From: Flagellimonas pacifica
GTDB lineage: Bacteria > Bacteroidota > Bacteroidia > Flavobacteriales > Flavobacteriaceae
NCBI RefSeq assembly: GCF_900215465.1
Contig: NZ_OBEH01000002.1
Location: forward strand, 186,001 to 250,000
Length of the DNA: 64,000 nucleotides
Reading direction: 5' to 3'
The notes beneath the pieces are model-generated. The model was given only the letters and a program-made list of their open reading frames with translations. It was not told the origin of the DNA and ran no database searches. The position numbers were made by a program, and so were the translations under genes. Shown here piece after piece: positions 35,869-44,963 of this stretch. The stretch's first letter is position 1; the number at the start of each line of letters is the position of its first letter.

Positions 35869-36468
35869 ATGAACCAAAACCAATCCATCAACAAGCCCCA
35901 ACCCATAGCAAAGGCCTTTGTCAGCTGCAGTCTTCGAAAAGAGGATGAGCCTTTTGTCGAATTTGTGGAAAAAATCCTTCAGCATTTTGGAATCCAGCCC
36001 ATGGGCACTGTGGGACGCCACTCCATAGCTCCTGTGCCCATTGTGGAACAGATGAAGAACAATATTCCCCTTTCAGATTTTTTGGTGGTAGCGGCGACAC
36101 CAAGATATGTGCAGAGGGATATGGCGAATAGTTCGAAATCCCTGTTCGGGCTTTCCGAAATGGTGCACGTCGAGGCAGGAATGGCCTATATGTCGGGGAA
36201 ACCTGTAGTTGTATTTGTAAAGGAAGGCACCGATGTCGGGAGTTTCCTGCCCAAGGTTACCCAGTACATCACTTTGGACGGCACCAATAAAAATGTTAGG
36301 GAACAATGGACCCAGATTGGGGGATTGTTGGCCAATGCCGTGGAGCGGGTAAAAAAGTTCAAAGAGGCGGAAGACCAAAAATCCTTTTGGAGAATGGTTA
36401 GGAACGGGTTGGCCATCGTAGGGGGAATCAAGGTTTTGGACTACATGACAAGAGAAGAGGAGGACTAA
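35869..36468 (+). CDS. TIR-like domain protein, first gene of a NACHT operon
   Basis: This 199-residue protein has a TIR/flavodoxin-like N-terminal fold. KAFVSCSLRKEDEPFVEFVEKILQHFGIQP resembles the first strand and helix of bacterial TIR domains. LSDFLVVAATPRY and SEMVHVEAGMAYMSGKPVVVFVKEG resemble the strand-helix-strand around the catalytic Glu, here Glu97 or Glu102. It could be an NADase, a nucleotide-binding sensor or a nucleoside-deoxyribosyltransferase-like domain. Tail residues about 150-199 are basic, with a mildly hydrophobic helix (RNGLAIVGGIKVLDYM). The 1414-residue nuclease-NACHT gene begins 23 bases after its stop, so the pair forms one operon. Confidence 0.6.
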   Translation: MNQNQSINKPQPIAKAFVSCSLRKEDEPFVEFVEKILQHFGIQPMGTVGRHSIAPVPIVEQMKNNIPLSDFLVVAATPRYVQRDMANSSKSLFGLSEMVHVEAGMAYMSGKPVVVFVKEGTDVGSFLPKVTQYITLDGTNKNVREQWTQIGGLLANAVERVKKFKEAEDQKSFWRMVRNGLAIVGGIKVLDYMTREEED

Positions 36469-36491
36469 ATTTTCAATGTGGTGCGAATCGA

Positions 36492-39400
36492 ATGGCAAAT
36501 GGTATCAACAACGGAAAATTCTTTGAGGAACAAGCTAAATTGTTCTTTACTAGGATTTTTGAACGTTTGGGATACGCCATATTGAAGGTGCGTCCGCAGA
36601 AGAGCGGAACCCAGGACGGGTTTGATATCCAATTTATGGTTTCTGAAGGTCTATTGGTTCGCAACATTTATGTGGAGTGCAAAGATTACAAGACCGACCC
36701 GGATTTTGGTCATATCTATGCGAAACTCCACGATTTGGAAACCTCTGGCTATTTTCTGAGCAAGAACGACATCGCAATATTCATAAGCCCAAGGTCCAAT
36801 TTTGGGAACCATAGAAATCCAGAAAAATCAGAGCGCACCTTTAATCGGAATAAGTATCCCTTTAAAATATGTCTCTTTGAAAAGGCCCACGGCATCGATA
36901 GGCTCTTTGCATTGGAACCTGAAATCTATGAAGCCGTATACGGACAACCCTTGTCATTTGAAATTGATGAGGAAAAAGAACTGGATAGGTTCAAAACACT
37001 CCTTCTATATAAGACCAAAGAAGAGGTTATTATTGCTACCGGAAGTAGGAAATCCAGATTTATTACCAATCTGACCAGGGAAAGCAATTATATACAAAGG
37101 GGGGTCACCCTAATCCAAGATCCCGAGACAGACGACAGGCACTTGTTCAACATTCTTAATAAAGAGGCGGCACTATTTGGCATAAAGGATGTTTTGCAAA
37201 ATATATTGAAAGATGCGGTTTGTTCTGGATTGGTATTGTTGGGCAATCCAGGGATGGGAAAGTCCATTGAACTTCAAGAACTGGCCATAGATTTTTGGGA
37301 ACAGCGGCAGCAACACCAGTGGGTCCCATTTTACAGGTCCGTTAAAAATTTTGGAAAACAAGACACCCTTGAGGATTTCTTGCCGCCTGACTGGAAGGAA
37401 ATCCCACAACTTTTGATAATTCTGGACGGTTTGGATGAGATTTCATATGGACAAGAGTTTCGTACCATGATTGAGAATTTTATCCAAAACCATGATTTGC
37501 AAAGTACGGTCAAATTTGTCATAAGCTGCCGGACCAACATCTATGAATCAAGTATTCGTGATATCACCAATTTCCGTTGCTGTACCCTGAACAGTCTGGC
37601 CTTCCAGCCAGCGTTGGATTATCTTTTCATCAAATACCAAATGCCGGCAGAAAAAAGTTATTACAATGAAATTGCCAAGGCGCAAAAGGAATTTTTTGAA
37701 AACCCCTACTATCTCAACCTTTTGGGTGAATATTATAAAGAGGAACAAAAATTACCCAGCAACAAGGCAGAGTTGATGGAGCGTTACGTTGCCAAACGGC
37801 TGCGCGATGATGAACGAACCAAAGGTAGGACACAGGATTTCGATACAGGGCAAGTACTACGTGCCTGCAAGAAGGTAGCTTTTACACTGGAGGCTATGCA
37901 AACCCGAAAGATTTCGGGAGAGCAACTGAATATGTTGTTGCTAGAAGTGAAGACCATGTTCATAACCTGCGGATTCGTAAAGAAGGTCTATAACGAGGAT
38001 TATTGGGAGTTTGAGCACCGTAATCTACAAGAATTTTTTGTGGCCAAGGCCCTTTATAATTTTGAAGCTGATAAAATAATCGAGTTCATTGCCTTGGATG
38101 ATGCCCGACCCAAGACCCATCCATCTTGGCTGAATTCTATTTCCTATTTGCTCAATCTTTTGGACGCCACCTCGGAAAAGATGCAAAAGCTGGTCCAATG
38201 GCTTTTGAACAACGATGCCACCGTCCTCTTCAAGGCTGATCGCTCCAGGATAAGCGATTCGATCCGAAGAGATGTTTTCCAAGGATATTTCAACAAACGT
38301 TGTAAGGAACAGACCCTATGGTTCCGAAAGTACGACCAAGAAACCAAGGAAATCGTAAGGTTTGCGGATTCCACTGTAAACAGGGGATACTTGATGGAGG
38401 AACTTAAGGATGAGCAAAACCATAGACGTACCCGCATTTCGGCCATGTCCCTGCTATCGCAGATGGACACTGCATTGATGGAGGAAGAGTTCAAGGAGGT
38501 ATTGCTGGGTTGTTTACAGGATCCTTTGGAAAAAGTGGATATGCATTTTAAGGCTGAAATTTTGCACACTATCCACGAGCAGGGTTTCTATAACTCCGCG
38601 GATTATCTTGCCAAGTTGGTAGCCTCTGTTTCCTACATCGACCATGAGCGTATCACCAGTGCACTCCTTCAATTGATTGTGGAAACGGATACGGATGATA
38701 ATTTGAACTACCTAAAGTCCATTGCCCCTTTGGTGGGAGGAACAAAACCGCGGAAGCATCAAACAAAGGATAAATACTCTACTGGGGAAAAGCGCTATTT
38801 CATCATGGCCTTATTGAACCTTCTGAAACCCAAAAATCAAGTGTTTGCACTGCAAGTGTTTTTTGAGCACAAGGATACATTACGATGGGAGCGGAAAGAT
38901 TTGACAAATCTGATTGACAATATGGCCCAAAACTACATTACTGAAAATGAGTTGTATGGATATACCGTGACATGGTTGATCAGTGCCTTGGAGAATAGGC
39001 GAATGACTTTTAGAAATGAGGAGTATGTAGTTACATTTTTTAAAAAGACCGGAACGGTGGACAAGGCCTTTAAAGACATCTATGAATCATCACTTGAGTT
39101 GGAAAACAAGCGTTACTTTTTGACCCATTTGGCTACTGATGCTACTTTGCCCATACTGATAAAGGACTTTCAAGACGGAACCATTGAAGAAAATGAACTG
39201 TATGTTTTTAGAAATGTTCTGGGAAGGGTGGATGTAGATCTTGCCCAAAGATTTGAACAACTGGTTTTAGGGGAGACCGATTATCGCTTGAAAGAAGATT
39301 TTATCGATGTGGAAATCAGGAAACAATGGCAGGAATACCATAAAACCAAAGAGCAAAGCTCTTTTGATCTGTTGTTTGATGCAGACAAATTAAAAAAGTT

Positions 39401-40736
39401 GGCTGGGGAATATTTTGCCTTGGCCGGAAAAGCCGAGTTGGGATGGGACGATATGCAGGATAACAAAGAGGAATTCTGGAATGATTTGGATTTGCAAAGG
39501 AAGTTCTTGCCATCGTTTCAGGAAATCGTCCATGACACCAAACGGGAGCAGGATGGGGCCATTACCCTTACCGATGTAAAACGGAATATAGATAATGACC
39601 TGTATCGCCTGTTCAAAATAAAGGGGGAGCTTACCAGCCAATCGAAAAAGGATATTGTGGAGCGACCCGAACATATTGCAAACATAAAGTCGTGGTGCTT
39701 GGAGAATGAGAAAAATGGGGACTTCAAGAATGCCCTGCAACAGTTCCAATCCAGAAATTATCTTATTTGCGAGATGTTATGGTTCTTTGGTAGAAGGTAC
39801 GGTGTCACCTATCAGGAGTCCACATATTTTGATATGCTCTGGATTGACTATCATTTGGAAAAAGGTGGTGTGGGGGGATATGACTACATATTGGAACAGG
39901 TAAGAACCGAAAAGGTCAAAATCAGAATCGTTGAAAATCTACGTGAGGGTGTGGAGGAACTCATCATTTTTGACAATCATGCGGAATTTGCCCTGTCCCA
40001 TGGCCTTAAAGAGGTATATCCATTGATAGCGGAATATTTGACAGATACTGGATTGAACCGCTATCGCCATTGGAAGTTATTGGAGTCCTATATCGAAACC
40101 ACGGGGGATGTCAAGTTGCTGAAGCAAATTCTTGAAAATGAAGCCCCTGTTGAGGATGACAACAGCCTGTACTGGGATGCTACTGTCCACTTGATCAATT
40201 TGGGCCAGAAAGATTTCGTTATTGAGAAGATTATGGAGGTACTTCAGAAAAACAAGGGGGGGATGGAAGAGTTGACCGTTATTAAACATTTGGTCAGGGC
40301 AGGGCACCCGAAGGCCCTAAAGTTTTTTAACGAATGGCTCAAGGAGGGCAACAGATATGACCGTAAGGAACACCGGTTTTTTAGTACTGTGGATTTTAGC
40401 AAGTTCTATTCTCCAGGCGCCATTGATGATATATTGGAATTGATAGAGATGTCGGTTTCAAAAGAAATAAAGGGGAATGATTACTTCGATCCCATTCGAA
40501 CCGTATATGAAATCCTGAAATCCTTTTATGAAAAGGCGGACCAAAACGATTTCACAAAATTTCTTTCAGGTTTGGAAAATTGCAAGCACCGATTGTCACA
40601 GAAACCGGGACTGGATATGTATTACATCCACGATATCATCAACGAGGCATGGGATGCCTATTTCAAAATGCGCTCAAAACCGTTGGCCTTTGCTGAAATA
40701 GCGGGAAGAATCGATGCAGCCAAATATGAGATTTAG
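36492..40736 (+). CDS. Nuclease-NACHT (STAND NTPase) protein, Avs/NLR-like
   Basis: This 1414-residue protein has an N-terminal PD-(D/E)xK-type nuclease domain (about 1-160; Glu13, Asp45 in QDGFDIQFMV, Glu62 and Lys64 in YVECKDYKT). A NACHT/STAND NTPase follows (about 225-560; Walker A LLGNPGMGKS at 249-258, Walker B LLIILDGLDEIS at 307-318, sensor-like ISCRTN at 345-350, winged-helix region with YWEFEHRNLQEFFVAKAL). A long helical-repeat C-terminus (about 600-1414) probably senses a trigger. This plan is that of bacterial NLR-like antiphage proteins (Avs, bNACHT). It follows a TIR-like gene in the same operon, an arrangement I do not recognise as a named system. It lies in ICE cargo near the integrase. 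Confidence 0.8.
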   Translation: MANGINNGKFFEEQAKLFFTRIFERLGYAILKVRPQKSGTQDGFDIQFMVSEGLLVRNIYVECKDYKTDPDFGHIYAKLHDLETSGYFLSKNDIAIFISPRSNFGNHRNPEKSERTFNRNKYPFKICLFEKAHGIDRLFALEPEIYEAVYGQPLSFEIDEEKELDRFKTLLLYKTKEEVIIATGSRKSRFITNLTRESNYIQRGVTLIQDPETDDRHLFNILNKEAALFGIKDVLQNILKDAVCSGLVLLGNPGMGKSIELQELAIDFWEQRQQHQWVPFYRSVKNFGKQDTLEDFLPPDWKEIPQLLIILDGLDEISYGQEFRTMIENFIQNHDLQSTVKFVISCRTNIYESSIRDITNFRCCTLNSLAFQPALDYLFIKYQMPAEKSYYNEIAKAQKEFFENPYYLNLLGEYYKEEQKLPSNKAELMERYVAKRLRDDERTKGRTQDFDTGQVLRACKKVAFTLEAMQTRKISGEQLNMLLLEVKTMFITCGFVKKVYNEDYWEFEHRNLQEFFVAKALYNFEADKIIEFIALDDARPKTHPSWLNSISYLLNLLDATSEKMQKLVQWLLNNDATVLFKADRSRISDSIRRDVFQGYFNKRCKEQTLWFRKYDQETKEIVRFADSTVNRGYLMEELKDEQNHRRTRISAMSLLSQMDTALMEEEFKEVLLGCLQDPLEKVDMHFKAEILHTIHEQGFYNSADYLAKLVASVSYIDHERITSALLQLIVETDTDDNLNYLKSIAPLVGGTKPRKHQTKDKYSTGEKRYFIMALLNLLKPKNQVFALQVFFEHKDTLRWERKDLTNLIDNMAQNYITENELYGYTVTWLISALENRRMTFRNEEYVVTFFKKTGTVDKAFKDIYESSLELENKRYFLTHLATDATLPILIKDFQDGTIEENELYVFRNVLGRVDVDLAQRFEQLVLGETDYRLKEDFIDVEIRKQWQEYHKTKEQSSFDLLFDADKLKKLAGEYFALAGKAELGWDDMQDNKEEFWNDLDLQRKFLPSFQEIVHDTKREQDGAITLTDVKRNIDNDLYRLFKIKGELTSQSKKDIVERPEHIANIKSWCLENEKNGDFKNALQQFQSRNYLICEMLWFFGRRYGVTYQESTYFDMLWIDYHLEKGGVGGYDYILEQVRTEKVKIRIVENLREGVEELIIFDNHAEFALSHGLKEVYPLIAEYLTDTGLNRYRHWKLLESYIETTGDVKLLKQILENEAPVEDDNSLYWDATVHLINLGQKDFVIEKIMEVLQKNKGGMEELTVIKHLVRAGHPKALKFFNEWLKEGNRYDRKEHRFFSTVDFSKFYSPGAIDDILELIEMSVSKEIKGNDYFDPIRTVYEILKSFYEKADQNDFTKFLSGLENCKHRLSQKPGLDMYYIHDIINEAWDAYFKMRSKPLAFAEIAGRIDAAKYEI

Positions 40737-40754
40737 CACTTATTGTAAAAGTAC

Positions 40755-41099
40755 CTAGTCTTTTTCCTTGAATCTCCTGGAGTTCCCTATGGCATACCCG
40801 ATCACGGAACCCAATAACGTACCAAGTGTTGATTCTGAAATTTTATCGACCCAAGCTAAGAGAACAATTGCAAAAAGTATCAAAAACACTATAAATGAAT
40901 CCTTGAAGAATCTTTTGTGCCAAAAGGATAAATTGTCCGTACTGAATGTCTTTTTGGCTTCCCATTCCTCTTTTTTGCCTTGGTTATAGGAGGTAATTAT
41001 TTTTTCAAGGTTGGTATCTTTCAGAAACTCTTTCAACACTTCCACCAATTCCTTGTTGGACGAGTTTTCCTCATTTTCAGGGTTGTTTTCTTCTGCCAT
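40755..41099 (-). CDS. Small two-helix membrane protein
   Basis: This 114-residue protein has an acidic N-terminus (MAEENNPENEENSSNKELVEVLKEFLKDTNLEKII), a charged middle, two membrane helices (FIVFLILFAIVLLAWVDKI and TLGTLLGSVIGYAIGNSRRF) and a basic end. No family is recognised. It ends 18 bases from the NACHT gene stop, convergent. It might be a separate gene of the NACHT neighbourhood (a membrane effector or immunity factor) or unrelated cargo. Confidence 0.6.
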   Translation of the reverse strand: MAEENNPENEENSSNKELVEVLKEFLKDTNLEKIITSYNQGKKEEWEAKKTFSTDNLSFWHKRFFKDSFIVFLILFAIVLLAWVDKISESTLGTLLGSVIGYAIGNSRRFKEKD

Positions 41100-41455
41100 G
41101 ATTTAAAGTTTAGTCAAACCAAGATAAGAAAGTGCAAATGAAAACCGGAAACGTTCAACTTAACATTAAAAATGAATAATTGCCATTAATTCGAAATCTG
41201 CAGGTAGTTTCTTTGAAATATGGCCAAGGATGTCCATCGGGAGATGGAGAAAATCAATGTCCTAGAAAGGGTGGAGTTTTATAAACTTAACTATTGATAA
41301 CTCTATCATAAAAGCTTTTGGTCACTAATTGCAACCTTTCCTTTTGACTTAAGTTCTTATTACTTGCAGTGAATCAGCTACTTTTATATCAAATAAATCA
41401 TCAGCCCGTAGATATTCAACCCGGGAACGTTGTGTAAACTGATAAAATTGATAAA
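41100..41455. other. Intergenic region between two membrane-protein genes
   Basis: About 355 bp, AT-rich, with divergent promoters expected for the genes on either side. A 25-codon open frame at 41220-41297 (MAKDVHREMEKIN...) has a protein-like composition but is too short to support. No RNA or repeat was seen. Confidence 0.35.
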
Positions 41456-43267
41456 TTGAAATTAAGGCAAATTTTTAGATGGCAATTTTACAAATACTAC
41501 TATCATAAGATTAGGAGAGAAAAACCCCTGGACTATATTTTTTTTGATGCCAAGGTCTTCTTAATGTTGTTAGCAATATTTCTAGTCGGGCTTTTTACGC
41601 TCTTTCCCTATAGTTTAAAACTAGAAATACCCACGATTCAAAGTCAAATCTACATTCTAGAATCAATTTTGCGAATAGTAAGTATTTTCATTGGTATTTC
41701 GTTTTCTTTTATCATACTGTCTTTCAATATTTTCTACAAGTACTTTGGCCGTTATGCTTTTTTGGATTTTTTCAAGATAAGGAGTGCCAAGGTCTGCTTG
41801 ACCCTATTAGTTACAACAATACTATTATTGATTTATACGATTTCATTTCTCAAAGAAACAAGCAATCCAATAGCCTACACAAACTTTCTTTTCATCTTTT
41901 CAATAGTTCTTTCAGTAGTAAGTTTTTTTTCAATATTTCCTTTTTTCATTAAGCTCTTAAGAAACTCTCAAAATCGGAAACATATATCCAAACTATTTGA
42001 TAAAATCGGCGGGGAAGATTATGTAATAAACAATTTCCTATCACGGGTAAAAGGCGATAAAGCGTCCTTCTACCATAAGGACCCGATTAACTTAATAAAT
42101 GAAATTGGTCTTTCGTCAATCAAAGAATTTGACAACAACACCTTTGAATTAATAAATGAAAAAATTTTGTCCTTTTTCAAGGACAGTGTTTCTGAACAAC
42201 TTGAAAAGGATGAGCACATTGACCTCATCGGACTTTACCATAATTTCATGGACCTATTATCTGACTTCTATGAATTATCACTTAAAGAGAGGAACGAGAA
42301 ATTTTCAAAAACAATTGTCAATACAAGATTTTCAATTGAATACGAGGTCTTGGAAAATTCAGACAACAAAATTTTTAGCGAGTTTAATGATTTTAAAGAT
42401 GAATACAGGCACTGGCAATTAAATTTTGATGTGGAGAAATTCTTTAAAAAAGCTGTTCAATACAACGAAGATGAAATATGCGAACTGTTGATTAACAATT
42501 ACATCTCTTTCGCTGGTAAGTCTATTGTTAAACTTTATCCAAAAGGACTTGAGTATTCTAAAAATAAACACTTTGAAGTAATTTTCGGGTTAGGTGCGAC
42601 ATTCGAGCCCTTAAAGATGTTCGCAAAATTGGCCGATATACTGTTCGCCAATGAAAGGTATTCATTGGGCCATCTGGTTTTTAACGCATTCCAGAGCATG
42701 GAGTATAAAATATTTGAGCTTAATACTACAAGCAATACAAAATGTGTGATATTCAGTGTACTGCATAATTATAAAAGAGATATTTATGAGCGATATTTAG
42801 ATTCCCCTAATTCAGATTATATAGGCTATGCTGATTTTCCGTTCAAAAATGGCGCACATATCAGAGAGAAGGTAAAGTGCAATTCAATTTATCTGGGATT
42901 ACTAGAAATTGTTGATTTACTTTTCTCAAAAAACAAGTTGAATAATGTTGTTCTTAACATTGTCAAGGCAGAAATGTTTCTCATGGCTGGAAAGAAGGAT
43001 TTTAATAATATCCTTTTGGATAGAACAATAGAAAAACTAAAAAAGCTATCCAAGCAGATTTCTAAAAATGATTCCGATTACAAAAAAGACCTGTACTTAA
43101 AATTGGAAAAGTATTTAAGCTATATTCAAGAAAGCTTAAAAGCCAATAAAGCCCCAAAAGAGCTAATTGAAAAAGTTGAAAAAACATTGAATACTTTCAA
43201 TCACAACGAAAGATTCCAGAAAGAACTTGATAAAAAAGGTTTTGTTTCAGATGAAAGAATAACTTAA
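41456..43267 (+). CDS. Uncharacterised four-helix membrane protein (603 residues)
   Basis: The N-terminal 170 residues hold four membrane helices (about 34-52, 66-92, 112-132 and 140-166). A soluble, Lys/Asp/Asn-rich C-terminal part of about 430 residues follows. No family is recognised. TTG 41456 is proposed as start: an in-frame stop lies at 41435, no ATG occurs before the first helix, and KLRQIFRWQFYKYYYHK makes a sensible basic N-terminus. The gene is clearly AT-richer than the ICE backbone, like element B, which suggests a separate acquisition. It lies between the NACHT operon and the integrase of element A. Confidence 0.65.
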   Translation: MKLRQIFRWQFYKYYYHKIRREKPLDYIFFDAKVFLMLLAIFLVGLFTLFPYSLKLEIPTIQSQIYILESILRIVSIFIGISFSFIILSFNIFYKYFGRYAFLDFFKIRSAKVCLTLLVTTILLLIYTISFLKETSNPIAYTNFLFIFSIVLSVVSFFSIFPFFIKLLRNSQNRKHISKLFDKIGGEDYVINNFLSRVKGDKASFYHKDPINLINEIGLSSIKEFDNNTFELINEKILSFFKDSVSEQLEKDEHIDLIGLYHNFMDLLSDFYELSLKERNEKFSKTIVNTRFSIEYEVLENSDNKIFSEFNDFKDEYRHWQLNFDVEKFFKKAVQYNEDEICELLINNYISFAGKSIVKLYPKGLEYSKNKHFEVIFGLGATFEPLKMFAKLADILFANERYSLGHLVFNAFQSMEYKIFELNTTSNTKCVIFSVLHNYKRDIYERYLDSPNSDYIGYADFPFKNGAHIREKVKCNSIYLGLLEIVDLLFSKNKLNNVVLNIVKAEMFLMAGKKDFNNILLDRTIEKLKKLSKQISKNDSDYKKDLYLKLEKYLSYIQESLKANKAPKELIEKVEKTLNTFNHNERFQKELDKKGFVSDERIT

Positions 43268-43358
43268 AAGGGGCGGACCCCAGCGGAGATTAACTTTTTG
43301 ACGGTATACAAAACCAATGAAGAATGTCTGACATTTCAAGAATATTTTATATGCCAAT

Positions 43359-44615
43359 TCAAGCTACAACCATGGCATTCGCTTCATCCAGCACTTCGTT
43401 AGTAAAGCTTTTCAAATAAATTTCAGTTGTTTTCAAGGATTTATGTCCAAGCCCTTCGCTGATAACATCTGTTGAGATGCCAAGATTTCGGGCTATGGTA
43501 GCCCAGGAATGGCGCATATGATAAGTGGTAAGCGTTGCATTGATTCCGGCATCCTTACCAATGATTTTAAGTTTTTTGTTGACCAAATCCCTATCCTTCA
43601 TATAATACTTGTAGTTTTCGGTAGAACCGTTGTATCCAATGGGGAAAACAAAGTCGTCCTCTTTTTTACCTGCAGTATAGTGAGATAATATTTCAAGAGC
43701 CTCCGGCGTAAGTTGTACGGATAGGGGGTCATCCGTTTTACTACGTCCATAGAAAACTCGATTTTGGATAATATCCCTTATGCGTAACTTCGCGAGATCA
43801 ATCAAGTTCATGCCCCTGCAATTGAACATGAACAACAGGTAATTTAAGGTGTGCCAGATGGTAGTATTTTCAGGATATTTGAGTTTTCGTAAACTATCGA
43901 TGTCCGACTTGGAGAGTGCCCTTTTTTTGGTCCGGGCAGTAGCGGGTATCTTATAAAACTTGAAGGCGTTTTTTGTTGGTACAAAGACCTCCTCAGAAAT
44001 AGCGCTATTGTAAAGGGCTCGAATTGCCCTTAAATAGGAACTGATGGTATTGGTGGCAATGCCCTTGGACCGATATTCAACTTCAAACTCCTTTAAAAAA
44101 GTGACGGTAATGTCATGTAGCGTTAAATCCTTTCCACCATTGAATTTGATTAGTGCTGTTACTCCTTGTTCATACCACTTTGCCGTTCCTGGCTTGTTCA
44201 CCTTATTTTTTCTTTGAATGATTACGTTTGACCACTCCTGCAAGGAGATGTCATTGGTCAATTCCCTCTGGAGGTTCGTGTTGAGTTTTTTGTTCCACAC
44301 TTTTTTAATGTTTTCTACCAGCAGTTTAACTGGAATATCATGTACAGTCGTTCCTAACTCGTGGATGAGTTTTTTTGCAGAATTATATTTGTCATACAAT
44401 TCTAGATTCGCTTTAACACAATCGAATCCCGAATTGTCCGGGTGGTTTTCTTTCAGTTGCATTCTCTTATCATCCCAGCCAGCTTTCGAGGTACGAAATG
44501 GTAAGCGTATACGTTTCCCTTGTTTATTATGCACACTAAGTACAACGGGATATAATCCTGTCTTTTTGTTTTGGGAGTGTTTTCTTGTATCTAGGAGGAG
44601 ACTTATTCTGGCCAT
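43359..44615 (-). CDS. int: Tyrosine recombinase (integrase) of element A
   Basis: This 418-residue Bacteroidota-type integrase has an N-terminal arm-binding domain (ARISLLLDTRKHSQNKKTGLYPVVLSV), a SAM-like core-binding domain (about 110-210) and a catalytic domain. Arg is in FNCRGMNLIDLAKL, the second motif is in TYHMRHSWATIARN, and the C-terminal motif is GLGHKSLKTTEIYLKSF with the nucleophile Tyr. It starts 184 bp from the 43-bp tRNA-Arg repeat (44799-44841), as expected for the enzyme that inserted the ICE. Two TGTGCCAGA repeats between gene and core may be its arm sites. Confidence 0.9.
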   Translation of the reverse strand: MARISLLLDTRKHSQNKKTGLYPVVLSVHNKQGKRIRLPFRTSKAGWDDKRMQLKENHPDNSGFDCVKANLELYDKYNSAKKLIHELGTTVHDIPVKLLVENIKKVWNKKLNTNLQRELTNDISLQEWSNVIIQRKNKVNKPGTAKWYEQGVTALIKFNGGKDLTLHDITVTFLKEFEVEYRSKGIATNTISSYLRAIRALYNSAISEEVFVPTKNAFKFYKIPATARTKKRALSKSDIDSLRKLKYPENTTIWHTLNYLLFMFNCRGMNLIDLAKLRIRDIIQNRVFYGRSKTDDPLSVQLTPEALEILSHYTAGKKEDDFVFPIGYNGSTENYKYYMKDRDLVNKKLKIIGKDAGINATLTTYHMRHSWATIARNLGISTDVISEGLGHKSLKTTEIYLKSFTNEVLDEANAMVVA

Positions 44616-44672
44616 TGTTAGTAATTTGTAGTATGTGAAGATAACAATTTAAAACGTATGCCTAAAGTAGTT

Positions 44673-44692
44673 TGTGCCAGATATGTGCCAGA
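44673..44692. repeat. Paired TGTGCCAGA repeats, candidate arm sites of element A integrase
   Basis: TGTGCCAGA occurs at 44673-44681 and 44684-44692, with starts 11 bp apart and in the same orientation, between the integrase start and the att core. Element B shows a parallel pair of different sequence with the same 11-bp spacing. Tyrosine integrases bind such arm sites; the assignment is inference. Confidence 0.45.
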
Positions 44693-44798
44693 AAATGGAT
44701 AAATATAGACGAGTTTAATTCAGTTTATTTAGTTTTTAAAATAGTTAAATAATTGTATTTCAATTAAATATGAATTAATCTAGTTGCACTTAGAATTA

Positions 44799-44841
44799 CT
44801 TCTAAGCAGACGGTCGAAGGTTCGAATCCTTCCGCGATCAC
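44799..44841 (+). repeat. 43-bp att repeat, 3' end of tRNA-Arg(UCU), left copy
   Basis: This is identical over 43 bp to 55660-55702. It matches the last part of a tRNA: anticodon loop CTTCTAA (anticodon TCT), 3' half of the anticodon stem GCAGA, T-arm GAAGG-TTCGAAT-CCTTC, acceptor 3' strand CGCGATC and discriminator A. The sequence before it does not pair with GCAGA, so this is not a full tRNA gene. It marks the junction of element A and element B. Confidence 0.85.
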
Positions 44842-44852
44842 GCATAAACACT

Positions 44853-44887
44853 GGCTTCTTAGCTTTTTAAGCTTTGAAGCCTTTTTT
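44853..44887 (+). terminator. Hairpin with T-run just inside element B
   Basis: The outer stem GGCTTC/GAAGCC (44853-44858 with 44876-44881) and inner stem AGCTT/AAGCT (44861-44865 with 44869-44873) are followed by a T-run. It is a good intrinsic terminator on the plus strand, downstream of the att repeat. It may end transcription entering from the tRNA side and insulate hsdR. Confidence 0.6.
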
Positions 44888-44888
44888 A

Positions 44889-44906
44889 TTTGCAAACTTT
44901 TTGCAA
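44889..44906. repeat. TTTGCAA pair at the left end of element B
   Basis: TTTGCAA at 44889-44895 and 44900-44906, starts 11 bp apart. The same pair with the same spacing and orientation is at 55532-55549 near the right end. These are candidate integrase arm-binding sites. Confidence 0.5.
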
Positions 44907-44963
44907 GCAACCTCTTTTTTTAACATTTCCTTAACAAAATCAAGTGATTTTTAAGCTAAAAAT

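Larger units (their letters stand above)
1..44841. mobile_element. Element A: CTnDOT-type ICE (left end outside the window)
   Basis: An integrase at 43359-44615 next to the 43-bp tRNA-Arg repeat at 44799-44841 marks the right end. RteC, the Tra operon, coupling protein, relaxase, BfmA and a candidate oriT provide a full conjugative backbone from 8.8 to 33 kb. No second copy of the repeat and no complete tRNA-Arg is visible to the left, so the left end is beyond base 1 if the element is intact. Whether the RiPP cluster (1-8.7 kb) is ICE cargo or a separate neighbour is unproven; its direct abutment to rteC favours cargo. Confidence 0.65.

Noticed and set aside
41220..41297. 25-codon frame MAKDVHREMEKIN...
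   Set aside because: Too short and isolated; may be a gene remnant but nothing supports expression.
44799..44841. Possible complete tRNA-Arg gene at the att repeats
   Set aside because: The bases before the anticodon loop do not pair with GCAGA and no D-arm or 5' acceptor strand is present; the same holds for 55660-55702.
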